In this document: one piece after another, positions 37,357 to 46,209 of the stretch
How the letters are laid out: each line of letters opens with the position of its first letter
Numbering within the stretch: the stretch's first letter is position 1
NCBI GenBank assembly: GCA_963823165.1
Contig: CAWGKV010000041.1
Location: 124,001-188,000 of the forward strand
DNA: 64,000 nucleotides
Direction of reading: 5' to 3'
Origin: Roseiarcus sp963823165
Lineage (GTDB): Bacteria > Pseudomonadota > Alphaproteobacteria > Rhizobiales > Beijerinckiaceae
Made by a program: the position numbers and the translations under genes
The notes under the pieces: generated by a model
Told to the model about the DNA's origin: nothing
Database searches by the model: none
Seen by the model: the letters and a program-made list of their open reading frames with translations, nothing else

Positions 37357-38931
37357 ATGAGCGCTTCGGAGATGCCAGAGGCCTTGGCGGGTCCCGACGA
37401 GTTTTGGCGCCGGCGGCGCGGCGCGGCCCAACAGACGAGCGCCGAGGAGGCGCTGGTCGTCGACATGGCGCGGAGGCTCGCGCCCGTGCGTCCGTCAACC
37501 CCGGACAGCCCGCTGGCTCCGCGCGAAACGCAGGCAAAACGGCGGTTGCTTGGCTTGGCCAGCGGCGAGGAGCGCGGGACGGCTTCCATCGGCGAACAGC
37601 CAAAAACCCCCGGGTTTCGCCCTTTGAGTTGGCGGAACCCTGTCAATGTTGAACCGCCGAGGGAACCCGGCTCGGTCTGGTGGCTCAACAAGGCTTCGGC
37701 GCTGGCCCCGGCTGGAGCGGCGCTGGCCGGCGCGGTCCTTGTGATCGCGACTTTCGGACCGAGATGGGGCGGCGTCCCGTCTCAGCCGAAGGCGCCGACC
37801 TTAGCGGCGGTCCAAGGGCCGGCCGCGATGGCGCCGACGGCCGGCGAGGCCGACGAACCTTCGCGCGACGCAGGCTTGACGGCGCTGAAAGACGCCATAC
37901 GGGCGGCGCGCGCCAAGCCCGCCCTTTCCGAGGCGGAGACTATCCAGGCTGGCGCTCCACCTTCGTCTTCCAATTTGGCCCCGCGAGAGGGCTCCGCGGC
38001 TGCTCCCGATTTGCCCCCACAGGCGAGCTCCGCGACTGCGCCGCCCGACGCCGCCGAGCCGACGGCCGCAGCAGCCGCCGAAGCGCCGCTCCCGGCTGCG
38101 GTCGCACCGGCGCCGGCTTCCGCTCCGCCGTCCGAGGCCGCCGAGCCGACGGCCGCAGCGGCCGCCGAAGCGCCGCTCCGGGCTGCGGTCGCGCCGGTCG
38201 CCCCGCCGCCGGCTCCCGCCCCGCCGCCCGTGACATCGCAAGTTCCTGATTCCAATGCCGGCCGAACGGCTTCGCAGCCGCTGGAAGCGCCGCCGGAGGG
38301 AGGAAGGGCAGCCTCCTCCGCGGTCTCGGGCCAAGCGGCGCATGCAAGCCAAGCGCGTCCCTTGCCAGCCAGAGCGGCGCCCAGGACCCAGGCCGTTGCG
38401 GTCAGTCCGGCGTCGACGCCCAAACTCGACCTGCCGGCGAAGCCCTGGAGGAGATCTGCGGCCCGCAGCCCGGTCGTTAAGGCTGAGGAGACAGCGCCCG
38501 CCGCTCCGGCGGAGACGCGGACCCGGCTGCTTCGCCGACGGGGCTCGACGACGTCGCAAGCCCCGACCCAACCGCAGGCGGCCCCGCCGGCTGAGGCCGA
38601 GCAGACGGTGAAGACGGCGAATCCTCTGGCGCAGGCGTTCGGCGCGATCACCGGCGCGGCGGGAGCTCCGGCCGCCGATCAGGCCGACCCCTCATCGCAC
38701 GATTGGGCCGTTCAGTTCGCCGCGCCGAAATCGGAGGCGGACGCCAAGATCGACGCCGCGCGGCTCAACGCCAAATACGCGCCGGCGCTCAAGGGCGCGA
38801 CGATCGGCGTTCAGAAGGCGGAGGTTAACGGCGAGACCACCTACGCCCTGCGCGTTCCCGCCCTTTCGAAGGCAGAGGCGGCGGCGCTCTGCGAGCGTCT
38901 CAGGGGGCGGGACTGCTCTCTCGTCAAATGA
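37357..38931 (+). CDS. SPOR-domain protein with a membrane segment and long Ala/Pro-rich linker
   Basis: About 524 residues. One transmembrane helix lies near residues 125-142 ('LAPAGAALAGAVLVIATFG'), followed by ~290 low-complexity residues rich in Ala and Pro, and a C-terminal SPOR-like domain ('HDWAVQFAAPKSEADAKIDAARLN' to 'LCERLRGRDCSLVK'). SPOR domains bind denuded glycan strands at the septum, so it probably acts in the periplasm during division. The linker contains an imperfect tandem duplication of 29 residues (87-base units from 38050 and 38137). The start is uncertain: ATG 37357 follows GAAGAG; TTG 37270 is also in frame. Confidence 0.72.
   Translation: MSASEMPEALAGPDEFWRRRRGAAQQTSAEEALVVDMARRLAPVRPSTPDSPLAPRETQAKRRLLGLASGEERGTASIGEQPKTPGFRPLSWRNPVNVEPPREPGSVWWLNKASALAPAGAALAGAVLVIATFGPRWGGVPSQPKAPTLAAVQGPAAMAPTAGEADEPSRDAGLTALKDAIRAARAKPALSEAETIQAGAPPSSSNLAPREGSAAAPDLPPQASSATAPPDAAEPTAAAAAEAPLPAAVAPAPASAPPSEAAEPTAAAAAEAPLRAAVAPVAPPPAPAPPPVTSQVPDSNAGRTASQPLEAPPEGGRAASSAVSGQAAHASQARPLPARAAPRTQAVAVSPASTPKLDLPAKPWRRSAARSPVVKAEETAPAAPAETRTRLLRRRGSTTSQAPTQPQAAPPAEAEQTVKTANPLAQAFGAITGAAGAPAADQADPSSHDWAVQFAAPKSEADAKIDAARLNAKYAPALKGATIGVQKAEVNGETTYALRVPALSKAEAAALCERLRGRDCSLVK
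38050..38223 (+). repeat. two 87-base in-frame tandem units in the SPOR-protein linker
   Basis: Units begin at 38050 and 38137 with a shared start GCCGCCGAGCCGACGGCC and near-identical next ~50 bases. Each encodes 29 residues around 'AAEPTAAAAAEAPL'. The 3' part of the second unit has diverged. It indicates slippage or duplication expanding the linker. Confidence 0.7.
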
Positions 38932-39129
38932 CGGTCGCCACGTAGGGCAGGCCGCTTTTGCGTCCGGGCGGGGAGCGAGATCAGGCGCGCGTCATCGCGG
39001 ACCTCGATAGCGGCCCGTGTTCGACCAGCCTTCTGACCGCCTTCGTGGTCGTCTTCAGCGGGACGTCGCTCTTGCGGTTCGAGGCTCCTCGGTTAATGTC
39101 GCCCGTCAACAACCATCGGGGGTCATCTC

Positions 39130-40035
39130 ATGCCGCGAGTCCAAGCCAACGGCATCGACATCGAATACGAGAGCATCGGGCGCGAGGGCGATCCGGCCAT
39201 CCTGCTCATCATGGGCTTTTCGGGACCGCTGACGTTTTGGCCGGACTCGCTTTGTGAGGGACTGACAAAAAAAGGGCTCCGCGTCGTCCGGTTCGACAAC
39301 CGAGACATCGGGCGCTCGACCCATCTCACTGAACTCGGCGCGCCCGACCTGTCGGCCATGATGGCGAAACGGACGGCGGGCGGGTATCCCGCCGCGCCCT
39401 ATTCCCTCGACGACATGGCCGCCGACGCGGCGGGTCTCATGACCGCCCTGGGAATCGATCGCGCGCATGTCGTCGGCGCATCGATGGGGGGCATGATCGC
39501 GCAGCTGGTCGCGATCAATCATCCCGCGAAGGCGAAGAGCCTCGTCTCGATCATGTCCACGACCGGGCGGCCCGATCTGCCGCCGGGCAAGCCGGAGGCC
39601 TTCGCGGCGATCATGGCCCCGCCGGCGGGCGTGAGCAGAGAGGATCGCATCGCGCGCGGGATCGAGGTTTGGCGGGTGATCGGGAGCCCAGGCTTTCGGG
39701 CGAGCGACGCCGAACTCCGGGCCCATGTGGAGCGCAGCGTCGATTACGCGCCTTTCGACCCGGCAGGGATCGCACGGCAGATGGCGGCCATCGTCTCGGC
39801 CCCGCCGCGCAACGATCGCCTGAAGTCCCTCGAGATTCCGGCGCTCATCATTCACGGCGCCGACGATCCCCTCATACCGGTGGGCGGGGGCGAGGACACG
39901 GCGAAAAGCATCCCCGGCGCCGAACTCCTCGTCGTGCCCGGAATGGGCCACGACTTTCCTGAGCCGCTCGTGCCGACCTATCTCGAGGCGATCGGCGACT
40001 TCGTCGAGAAAGTCGAGCGGAGAGGACGCGGCTGA
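39130..40035 (+). CDS. alpha/beta hydrolase
   Basis: 301 residues. The oxyanion region is 'LLIMGFSGPLTFW', 'VVRFDNRDIGRSTHL' follows strand 4, the nucleophile elbow is 'VVGASMGGMIAQL' (Ser about 119), the acid is in 'LIIHGADDPLIPV', and the His is in 'VPGMGHDFPEPL'. The 'FDNRDIGRST' motif is common in esterases of this branch. No signal peptide, so it is cytoplasmic. It stands alone; substrate unknown. Confidence 0.9.
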   Translation: MPRVQANGIDIEYESIGREGDPAILLIMGFSGPLTFWPDSLCEGLTKKGLRVVRFDNRDIGRSTHLTELGAPDLSAMMAKRTAGGYPAAPYSLDDMAADAAGLMTALGIDRAHVVGASMGGMIAQLVAINHPAKAKSLVSIMSTTGRPDLPPGKPEAFAAIMAPPAGVSREDRIARGIEVWRVIGSPGFRASDAELRAHVERSVDYAPFDPAGIARQMAAIVSAPPRNDRLKSLEIPALIIHGADDPLIPVGGGEDTAKSIPGAELLVVPGMGHDFPEPLVPTYLEAIGDFVEKVERRGRG

Positions 40036-40123
40036 GCCCGCCTTTACCTCCTGCGCCGCCTTCGCATAGTCTTATGCGCCCATGCCGCCCGCGGGGCGGC
40101 TTTAATCCAAAGGGATGTCGCCC

Positions 40124-40612
40124 ATGACGATCAAAGTCGGCGAACGCCTGCCCAACGTCACGCTCCGCCTGCTGACAGCGGACGGCCCGAAACCGGTCGA
40201 AACGAAGGACTACTTCGCCGGCAAGACGGTCGTGCTGTTCGGCCTGCCCGGCGCGTTCACGCCGACCTGCCACAAGAATCATCTGCCCGGATTCATCGCC
40301 AATGAGGCGAAGTTCAAGGCGAAGGGCGTCGACAAGATCGCGATGACGGCGGTCAACGATCATTATGTGCTCCAGGCCTGGGCGGAGGCGACCGGGGCGA
40401 AAGATCATGTCGATTTTCTCGCCGACGGCGCCGGCGACTTCGCCAAGGCGGTCGGCCTCGATCTCGACCTCTCGGCTGGCGGCCTCGGCCTCCGCTCGAA
40501 GCGCTATTCAATGCTGGTCGTCGACGGGGTGGTGAAGGAGCTCAACATTGAGTCGGAGCCCGGCAAGGCGGACGTCTCGGGCGCGGAACATCTCCTGGGG
40601 CAGATCAAATAG
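40124..40612 (+). CDS. peroxiredoxin (Prx5/AhpE-like, glutaredoxin- or thioredoxin-dependent)
   Basis: 162 residues. 'VVLFGLPGAFTPTCHKNHLPGF' holds the peroxidatic Cys (about 49) with the PxxxTxxC motif. 'VNDHYVLQAWAEATGA' and 'FLADGAGDFAKAVGLDLDLSAGGLGLRSKRYSMLVVDG' are typical of the Prx5 group. It reduces peroxides in the cytoplasm. The start at 40124 has AAGGG nine bases before it; ATG 40115 would leave no spacing. The preceding palindrome (GCCGCCC-GCG-GGGCGGC at 40084-40100) may terminate the hydrolase gene. Confidence 0.93.
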   Translation: MTIKVGERLPNVTLRLLTADGPKPVETKDYFAGKTVVLFGLPGAFTPTCHKNHLPGFIANEAKFKAKGVDKIAMTAVNDHYVLQAWAEATGAKDHVDFLADGAGDFAKAVGLDLDLSAGGLGLRSKRYSMLVVDGVVKELNIESEPGKADVSGAEHLLGQIK

Positions 40613-40653
40613 GAGAAGGCGAGAGCGACCAAGATCGGGCGGCGTAATGCGCA

Positions 40654-41829
40654 CTATCGGGCGCATAGGGCGGCGCCCGCCCGGACCAGGAACTGGACCA
40701 GGACTCCGGCCAGCAAGCCCCAGAAGGCGCCGCCCACCCCGTAGATGCTGACCCCTGAGGTCGTGATGAGAAAGGCGATCAGCGCCGGCTCCCGCTCCTG
40801 CGTGTCGGCGAGCGCGTTGTGGAGGGCCGAGCCGAAGGCGTTGAGCAGCGCGAGCCCGGCCACGGTTTCGACGAGGATCGGCGCGCCGGCGACGAAGGCC
40901 GCCACCCCACCGGCCAGCAACCCGAACGCGATGAGGGTCGCCCCGCACGCCGCCGCGGCCATCCAGCGCTTGTCCGGATCGGGCGAAGCGTCGGGCGAGG
41001 CGGTCAGCGCCGCGGTGATCGCGCTCAGGTTCACCGCATGCCCGCCGAACGGCGCCGCGAGCAGCGTGAAGACCCCGGTCGTCGCGACCAGCGGGGCGCT
41101 GTTCGGCCGGTAGCCGTAGGCGGCGAGCACCGCCATGCCGGGAATGTTCTGCGACGCCATGGTGACGATGAACAGGGGCAGAGCGATGCCGATGATCGCC
41201 GCGAGCGAAAAGGCGGGCGCGGCAAGCCCCGGGCTCGGCGTCATTTTCGCCAGGTCGAATCCCGACGCGTGGCCGCCGAGCGGAATCACCGCGCCCGCGA
41301 CCAGCGCGGCGGACGGCGTCGCATAAATCCGCTTCCAGCGCGAACCGCGAGCCAGAAGAGGACAATGGCGCCCGCGCCCACCGGGGCGTCGATCAGGCCG
41401 CGAATGGGAGCGAGGCACAGGCCGAACAGATACGCCGGCCAGCACCGCGTTCGCGAGCGGACCGGGAATGGCGGCCACCAGTTTGGCGAACGGCTTGAAG
41501 AGTCCCGCCGCGACGATGAGACAGCCGACGACCAGAAAGGCGCCGACCGCCGCCGGAAAACCGCCCGCGGCCATGCCGGTGGCCGCGAGCAGCGCGGCCC
41601 CCGGCGTCGACCACGCGCCGGAAATGGGCATCCGGTATTCTACGCTGAGGCCGATTCCGGCTGCGCCCATCGCGATCGACAGCGCGATCAGGCCCGAGGC
41701 GGCCTCGACGTCGCTCGCCCCGACCGCCGTCAGCCCCGTGAGGATCACAGCGAAGGACGAGGCGAAGCCGACGAAGGCGGTGATGATTCCGGCTGCGATC
41801 GGCTGCGCTGCGGAATGTCGCATCATCAT
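40654..41829 (-). CDS. BenE family benzoate/H+ symporter-like protein with a compensated double frameshift
   Basis: 391 residues as read, with many membrane helices. 'VILTGLTAVGASDVEAASGLIALS', 'WSTPGAALLAATG', 'FIVTMASQNIPGMAVLAAYGY' and 'TTSGVSIYGVGGAFWGLLAGVL' are clear BenE features. Between about 41428 and 41340 the frame gives charged nonsense ('RPVPRSHSRPDRRPGGRGRH'), while another frame there reads a perfect BenE helix 'LFGLCLAPIRGLIDAPVG...IVLFWLAVR'. An extra base near 41427-41433 and a missing one near 41337-41347 explain this. As written, one helix is lost and the transporter would fail; sequencing error is likely. Start is one of three ATGs at 41829-41823. Confidence 0.8.
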   Translation of the reverse strand: MMMRHSAAQPIAAGIITAFVGFASSFAVILTGLTAVGASDVEAASGLIALSIAMGAAGIGLSVEYRMPISGAWSTPGAALLAATGMAAGGFPAAVGAFLVVGCLIVAAGLFKPFAKLVAAIPGPLANAVLAGVSVRPVPRSHSRPDRRPGGRGRHCPLLARGSRWKRIYATPSAALVAGAVIPLGGHASGFDLAKMTPSPGLAAPAFSLAAIIGIALPLFIVTMASQNIPGMAVLAAYGYRPNSAPLVATTGVFTLLAAPFGGHAVNLSAITAALTASPDASPDPDKRWMAAAACGATLIAFGLLAGGVAAFVAGAPILVETVAGLALLNAFGSALHNALADTQEREPALIAFLITTSGVSIYGVGGAFWGLLAGVLVQFLVRAGAALCAR

Positions 41830-41946
41830 AGGGTTCGGCCCCCGCCGACGTCGTTCATGGCGAGGAGGGGTTGATTTCGTGGCGCGAACGGTAGAATTTG
41901 CGCTCGTATCAATCAACAATTTAAGTCCCATCTCAGGGAGGGAAAC

Positions 41947-43707
41947 ATGGCGCTAGGCGAAGCAGCAGGCTTCCGAGCGAAGTCTGCCCGGGTGATGGCG
42001 CGCCTTGGCGCGATAATGGCCGCCGCGATGACCCTTGCGGCAGCGCTCGGAGTCACGAGCGCCGCCGCATCGACGCTTGTCGGAACCACGAATGGCTGGG
42101 TGCAGGGGAAAACCGTCAAATCCGTCGATCAGTGGTTGGGCATCCGTTACGCCGCGTCGCCCGCCGGGGTTAATCGCTGGACGCCGCCGAAGGATCCGGA
42201 GTCCTATGGCGCGCAGAACAATCCCTACGCGGCCACACAATTTGGCGCTCCCTGTCCGCAGAACATTTCCCAGTTCGGCAACTCGATCCCGCTTCCGATA
42301 CCGCCAAACACGGTCCCGGTCCCCGGCAGCGCCGACAGCGAGGACTGCCTTTTTCTCAACGTCTATGCTCCAGCCGATCGGCACGGCGACGACGGCCGGC
42401 CGCTGCCGGTCCTCTTCTGGATCCATGGCGGCTCCAACGAATACGGCGAGGGCAGCTCCTACGATCCGACGCCCCTCGTCACCGAAGGCCACATCATCGT
42501 CGTCACGATCAACTACCGCCTCGGCGCGCTCGGCTGGCTCGCTCACCCGCTGCTGGAAGGCGCCACGCCCAACAACAGCTCTGGAAATTACGGGCTGATG
42601 GACCAGCAGTTTGCGATGCGCTGGGTCAACCGCAACATCGCCGCCTTCGGCGGCGACCCGCACAAGGTGACGATCGCCGGCGAGTCCGCCGGCGCGATCG
42701 ACAGCTGTTCCCACCTGGCCTCGCCGACGGCGGCGGGACTGTTCCGCGGGGCGATCATCGAAAGCGGGTGCATCGTCTTCCAGTACCCGCAGACCGTGCT
42801 GGAAGCCGTCAGCGGCGTCCCCTTTGTCAATAATTTGCAATGCACAACCCTCGCCTGCTTACAGGCTGCTCCGGTGTCCGCGATCCTCGCCGCTGAATTG
42901 CCGGTCGGCTGGGTCGTCGTGGTGGGACCGAACGTCCCGACATTACCGGAAACGCCGCAGCAGGCCTTCACCGACGACACCTTCAACAAGGTCCCGGTGA
43001 TTCAGGGGATCAACCTCGACGAGGGCCGTCTTTTCGTTCCGCTGTTCAACGGAGTGGTGACCAGCGATACCTATGCGAGCACGGTCGCGGGCCTGTTTGC
43101 CGCATATTCCAATCCTCCGTTGGCGACGATCGAGAGCCATTATCCGATCGCAAATTATTTGACGGACGGCGCAACGGCGGCGCCGGGAGAGGCAGTGGCT
43201 GCGATCGTCACCGACTCGCTGTTCGCCTGCACGGCGCGCACCGCCGACCAACTCTTGAGTCAACACGTTCCGGTATGGGCGTACGAGTTCAAGGACACGA
43301 ACGCGCCGGAACTCTTCAACCTGCCGACCGTCTTCCCCTACGGGGCGACGCATGCCAGCGAGCTCCAGTTCCTCTTCAATCCCAACGCGTTTTTTCCCAA
43401 CATCGATTATCAGGTCCCGACCGATCCGTTTCCCTTGAGCCCAGTCGAACAGCAGCTCTCGCGGGAAATGATCCGGTATTGGACCAATTTTGTCGCGACT
43501 CTCGACCCGAACTTTTCCGGAACGGGATTTAAGCCGAGTTTGGCGGCATGGGGAGGAGGAGGCTACGGGGACTATTGGCGGCGTTATGACAGCGCTTCCG
43601 ACGACGTCCAGGCGCTCACGACGCCGCATCCGCACCCCGAGTTCCACTTTGGGGCAGAGCACCAGTGCGGCCTCTGGCAGCAACTCGGCCTCGAAAGCGG
43701 CCTGTAG
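41947..43707 (+). CDS. secreted type-B carboxylesterase/lipase family protein
   Basis: 586 residues with a signal peptide (hydrophobic stretch around residues 18-38, cleavage near 'SAAAS'). 'SEDCLFLNVYAPADRHG' and 'VLFWIHGGSNEYGEGSSYD' (oxyanion hole) precede 'NYGLMDQQFAMRWVNRNIAAFGGDP' and the nucleophile elbow 'TIAGESAGAIDSC' (Ser about 247). Glu and His of the triad should lie near 'GINLDEGRLF' and 'PYGATHASEL'. It hydrolyses carboxylic esters outside the cytoplasm. GGGAGGGAAAC gives a good ribosome site. It is the last intact gene before the IS remnant. Confidence 0.9.
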   Translation: MALGEAAGFRAKSARVMARLGAIMAAAMTLAAALGVTSAAASTLVGTTNGWVQGKTVKSVDQWLGIRYAASPAGVNRWTPPKDPESYGAQNNPYAATQFGAPCPQNISQFGNSIPLPIPPNTVPVPGSADSEDCLFLNVYAPADRHGDDGRPLPVLFWIHGGSNEYGEGSSYDPTPLVTEGHIIVVTINYRLGALGWLAHPLLEGATPNNSSGNYGLMDQQFAMRWVNRNIAAFGGDPHKVTIAGESAGAIDSCSHLASPTAAGLFRGAIIESGCIVFQYPQTVLEAVSGVPFVNNLQCTTLACLQAAPVSAILAAELPVGWVVVVGPNVPTLPETPQQAFTDDTFNKVPVIQGINLDEGRLFVPLFNGVVTSDTYASTVAGLFAAYSNPPLATIESHYPIANYLTDGATAAPGEAVAAIVTDSLFACTARTADQLLSQHVPVWAYEFKDTNAPELFNLPTVFPYGATHASELQFLFNPNAFFPNIDYQVPTDPFPLSPVEQQLSREMIRYWTNFVATLDPNFSGTGFKPSLAAWGGGGYGDYWRRYDSASDDVQALTTPHPHPEFHFGAEHQCGLWQQLGLESGL

Positions 43708-43811
43708 ATCTGGTTCATCGATTCCTTGAAACCAATCGGATGCGCGGGATTTATTTTTCCCGGCCTGGCTTGTAGCCTTGAGGCTTTGATTCGGAAGCGA
43801 GGTTTGAGGTC

Positions 43812-44562
43812 ATGCCGGGGTTGCGGCGAGCGATCGAATTGGCGATTGGCGAGGAGGATTTGGCGGCCTTGCGGGCGATTGCCCGCTCGCGAAGCGAATC
43901 GGCGAGCCGGGGCGAGCGAGCGCGGATGCTGCTGGCCTACCGGGAAGACGCATCGTTTTTTGCGGTGGGGCGGGCTTTGGGTGCGCACCATCAAACCGTC
44001 CAGCGCTGTGTCGAGCGGGCGCTGGCCTGTGGTCCGATGGCGGCGCTCGACAATCGCCCGCGGCCCGGCCGGGAGGCGACGATCACCGCCGAGGCCAGGG
44101 CATGGGTTGTCGACCTCGCCTGCCGCAAGGCCAAGGAACTCGGCTATCCCCACGAATTGTGGACCACGCGGCTGCTCGCCCGCCATGCGCGTGAGCATGG
44201 GCCGGCAGAGGGGCACGCTTGCCTTGCCAGGCTGGCTCAGGGCACGCTGTGCAACATCCTCAATGAGCAGGAGATCAAGCCGCATAGGGTCCGCTATTAC
44301 CTGGAACGCCGCGACCCGGAGTTCAAGCAGAAGATGGCGGAGGTTCTGTGCGTCTATCGCCAGGTGAAGCTTATCAAGGAGACTGCGGCCGCCGCCAAAC
44401 AAAAAGCCGAGCGATGCGGTGGCGATCGTCTCCTACGATGAGAAGCCCGGCATTCAGGCCATCGCCACGACGGCCCCGGACCTGCCGCCCGAGCCCGGCA
44501 GGCATGAGACCTTAACGCGCGACGCACTCCAGATGATGGTGACGATTGCGCCCGTCCTCTGA
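43812..44562 (+). pseudogene. truncated, frameshifted IS630-type transposase
   Basis: The first frame (43812-44441, ~209 residues) carries the helix-turn-helix half of an IS630-family transposase ('LRAIARSRSESASRGERARML', 'DNRPRPGREATITAEARAW', 'IKPHRVRYYLERRDPEFKQKM'). At an A-run (AAACAAAAAG, about 44397-44406) it slips; the next frame continues as 'SDAVAIVSYDEKPGIQAIATTAPDLPPEPGRHET', the start of the DDE catalytic half, then ends at TGA 44560. Most of the DDE domain and the right end are missing. Some IS630 members use programmed frameshifting at A-runs, so the slip may be native, but the truncation makes it dead. Confidence 0.82.
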
Positions 44563-44571
44563 AAACGTCGT

Positions 44572-44868
44572 TCAGCCGAACTTGAACAGCACGCCATATC
44601 CGCCGCGCGGATAGTTCCATTCGACTTCGCCAGAGGGCTCGCACAGGATCCGGCAGGCGCCGCATTCGAAGCAGCCGTCCGGCGCCACTTCGACCTTGCC
44701 GGACCCGTTCAGCGTGTAGCAGCCGGCGGGGCAAAGCTTGATCATCGCGAGCAGGCTGGCGGACGGTTTGTCGTGCGGGACGACCTTGATGTGAACGCGG
44801 CCGGCGTCGACGACGTAGCGGTTCTGGTAGAGCTTGTCTTCGACGCGGACGTCAGAGAATGCGCTCAT
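44572..44868 (-). CDS. fixX: ferredoxin-like protein FixX
   Basis: 98 residues. 'YVVDAGRVHIKVVPHDKPSAS' and 'LCPAGCYTL' with 'CFECGACRILCEPSGEVEWNYPRGGYG' give the cysteines of a 4Fe-4S ferredoxin-like centre and the conserved C-terminal PRGGYG. FixX accepts electrons from the FixABC complex during electron bifurcation. Its 3' end stops nine bases from the IS630 remnant, which marks the edge of the nif region. ATG 44868 is 22 bases after fixC. Confidence 0.95.
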   Translation of the reverse strand: MSAFSDVRVEDKLYQNRYVVDAGRVHIKVVPHDKPSASLLAMIKLCPAGCYTLNGSGKVEVAPDGCFECGACRILCEPSGEVEWNYPRGGYGVLFKFG

Positions 44869-44890
44869 CTCAGTCTCTCCTCTTCGAAGT

Positions 44891-46195
44891 TCAGCGCCAT
44901 GCGCGCGCCAATCTGACTGCGTCGCCGACCAGGCCGGTCCAGCCGCGCGCCTTTCGGAACGATGTGACGGTCGCTGTCTCTTTTTCGCGCTTGGGCGTTC
45001 CGTCGACCCGGACGAAACTCTCCATCGCCTTGGCGACGAGCTCTGGATAGGTGAGGAAAAAATTGTGCGAATAGGTGTGCAGGAGCGCCGGCATATCCTT
45101 GTACTTGCGTAAGTCCTTCATCACGAATGAATCTTCGAGCGCCTTGGGGTAGCGCGCGAGATTGGCCTTGGTCATCTTCTCGCGCCGGCTCCTGAGCTGG
45201 AAGATCGCCTCGGCGGCGATCCGGCCGCTGGTCATGGCCAGGTTTGAGCCTTCGCGATGGATGGCGTTGTTGAGTTGCGCAGCGTCGCCCACGACGACCC
45301 AGCCGTCGCCGCAGAGCTGTGGAACCGCCTTGTAACCGCCTTCAGGAATTAAATGGGCCGCGTATTCCTTGACCTCGGAGCCTTCGAGCAGCGGCTTGAC
45401 GGAGGGATGCGCCTTGAACGTCTCGAGCAACCCATAGGGCGTCTCACCGGTCCGGGCGAAATCGGAAACGAGACAGCCGATGCCAACCGACAGACATTCC
45501 TTGTTGGTGTAGATGAAGCCCATGCCGGTCATGCCGTGCGAGACCGAGCCTGCGGCTTCGATGACGACGCCTTCGTCGCCTTTGACGTTGAAGCGCGCCT
45601 CGATCGTTTCCGCTGGCAAAAAATGCATCTCCTTGACCGCCAGCGCGACATTCTCCGCCTTGGGCGGCTCGCGAAGGCCGGCTCGGCTGCCGAGCAGTCC
45701 GTTGACCCCTTCGGCGATCACCACGACGTCGGCGTGTACGATCCCAGCCTCGCGGTCTGTGCGCACGCCAATGCAGGCCCCGTAAGGGTCGAAAATCAGT
45801 TCGAGCGCGGTCGTCTCGGTCAGCATCAGCGCGCCCGCCTCGCGCACCTTGCGCGAGAACCATCTATCGAACTGCGAGCGGATGATCGTATAGCGGTTGG
45901 GCTTCGCCTCGTTGAAGGCGTCAGAGCGATAATGCATGCCGGTATGCGCGCTTTCGCTCATCATCCAGAAACGCTGTTCAATCAGGTGGCGCTCGAGCGG
46001 CGCATCCTCGCGAAAATCGGGGATGATCGCCTCCAGCATGTCGGCATACATGATCGCGCCCTGGACGTTCTTCGAGCCGGAATATTCGCCCCGCTCGAGT
46101 TGCAGGACGGAGAGGCCCTTCTTGGCCAAGGTGTAGGCGGCTGCGTTGCCGGACATGCCCGCGCCGACGACGATGCAATCGAATTTCTCGACCAT
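44891..46195 (-). CDS. fixC: FAD-dependent oxidoreductase FixC (ETF-quinone oxidoreductase-like)
   Basis: 434 residues. 'FDCIVVGAGMSGNAAAYTLA' is the N-terminal FAD motif, 'LERGEYSGSKNVQGAIMYA' follows, 'GDGWVVVGDAAQLNNAIHREGSNLAMTSG' binds FAD, and 'HNFFLTYPELVAKAMESF' lies in the C-terminal region, all typical of FixC. It belongs to the NADH-oxidising bifurcating complex that reduces quinone and ferredoxin/flavodoxin. ATG 46195 follows GGAGACTCG. It is 14 bases behind fixB. Confidence 0.95.
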   Translation of the reverse strand: MVEKFDCIVVGAGMSGNAAAYTLAKKGLSVLQLERGEYSGSKNVQGAIMYADMLEAIIPDFREDAPLERHLIEQRFWMMSESAHTGMHYRSDAFNEAKPNRYTIIRSQFDRWFSRKVREAGALMLTETTALELIFDPYGACIGVRTDREAGIVHADVVVIAEGVNGLLGSRAGLREPPKAENVALAVKEMHFLPAETIEARFNVKGDEGVVIEAAGSVSHGMTGMGFIYTNKECLSVGIGCLVSDFARTGETPYGLLETFKAHPSVKPLLEGSEVKEYAAHLIPEGGYKAVPQLCGDGWVVVGDAAQLNNAIHREGSNLAMTSGRIAAEAIFQLRSRREKMTKANLARYPKALEDSFVMKDLRKYKDMPALLHTYSHNFFLTYPELVAKAMESFVRVDGTPKREKETATVTSFRKARGWTGLVGDAVRLARAWR

Positions 46196-46209
46196 GGGAC
46201 GAGTCTCCT

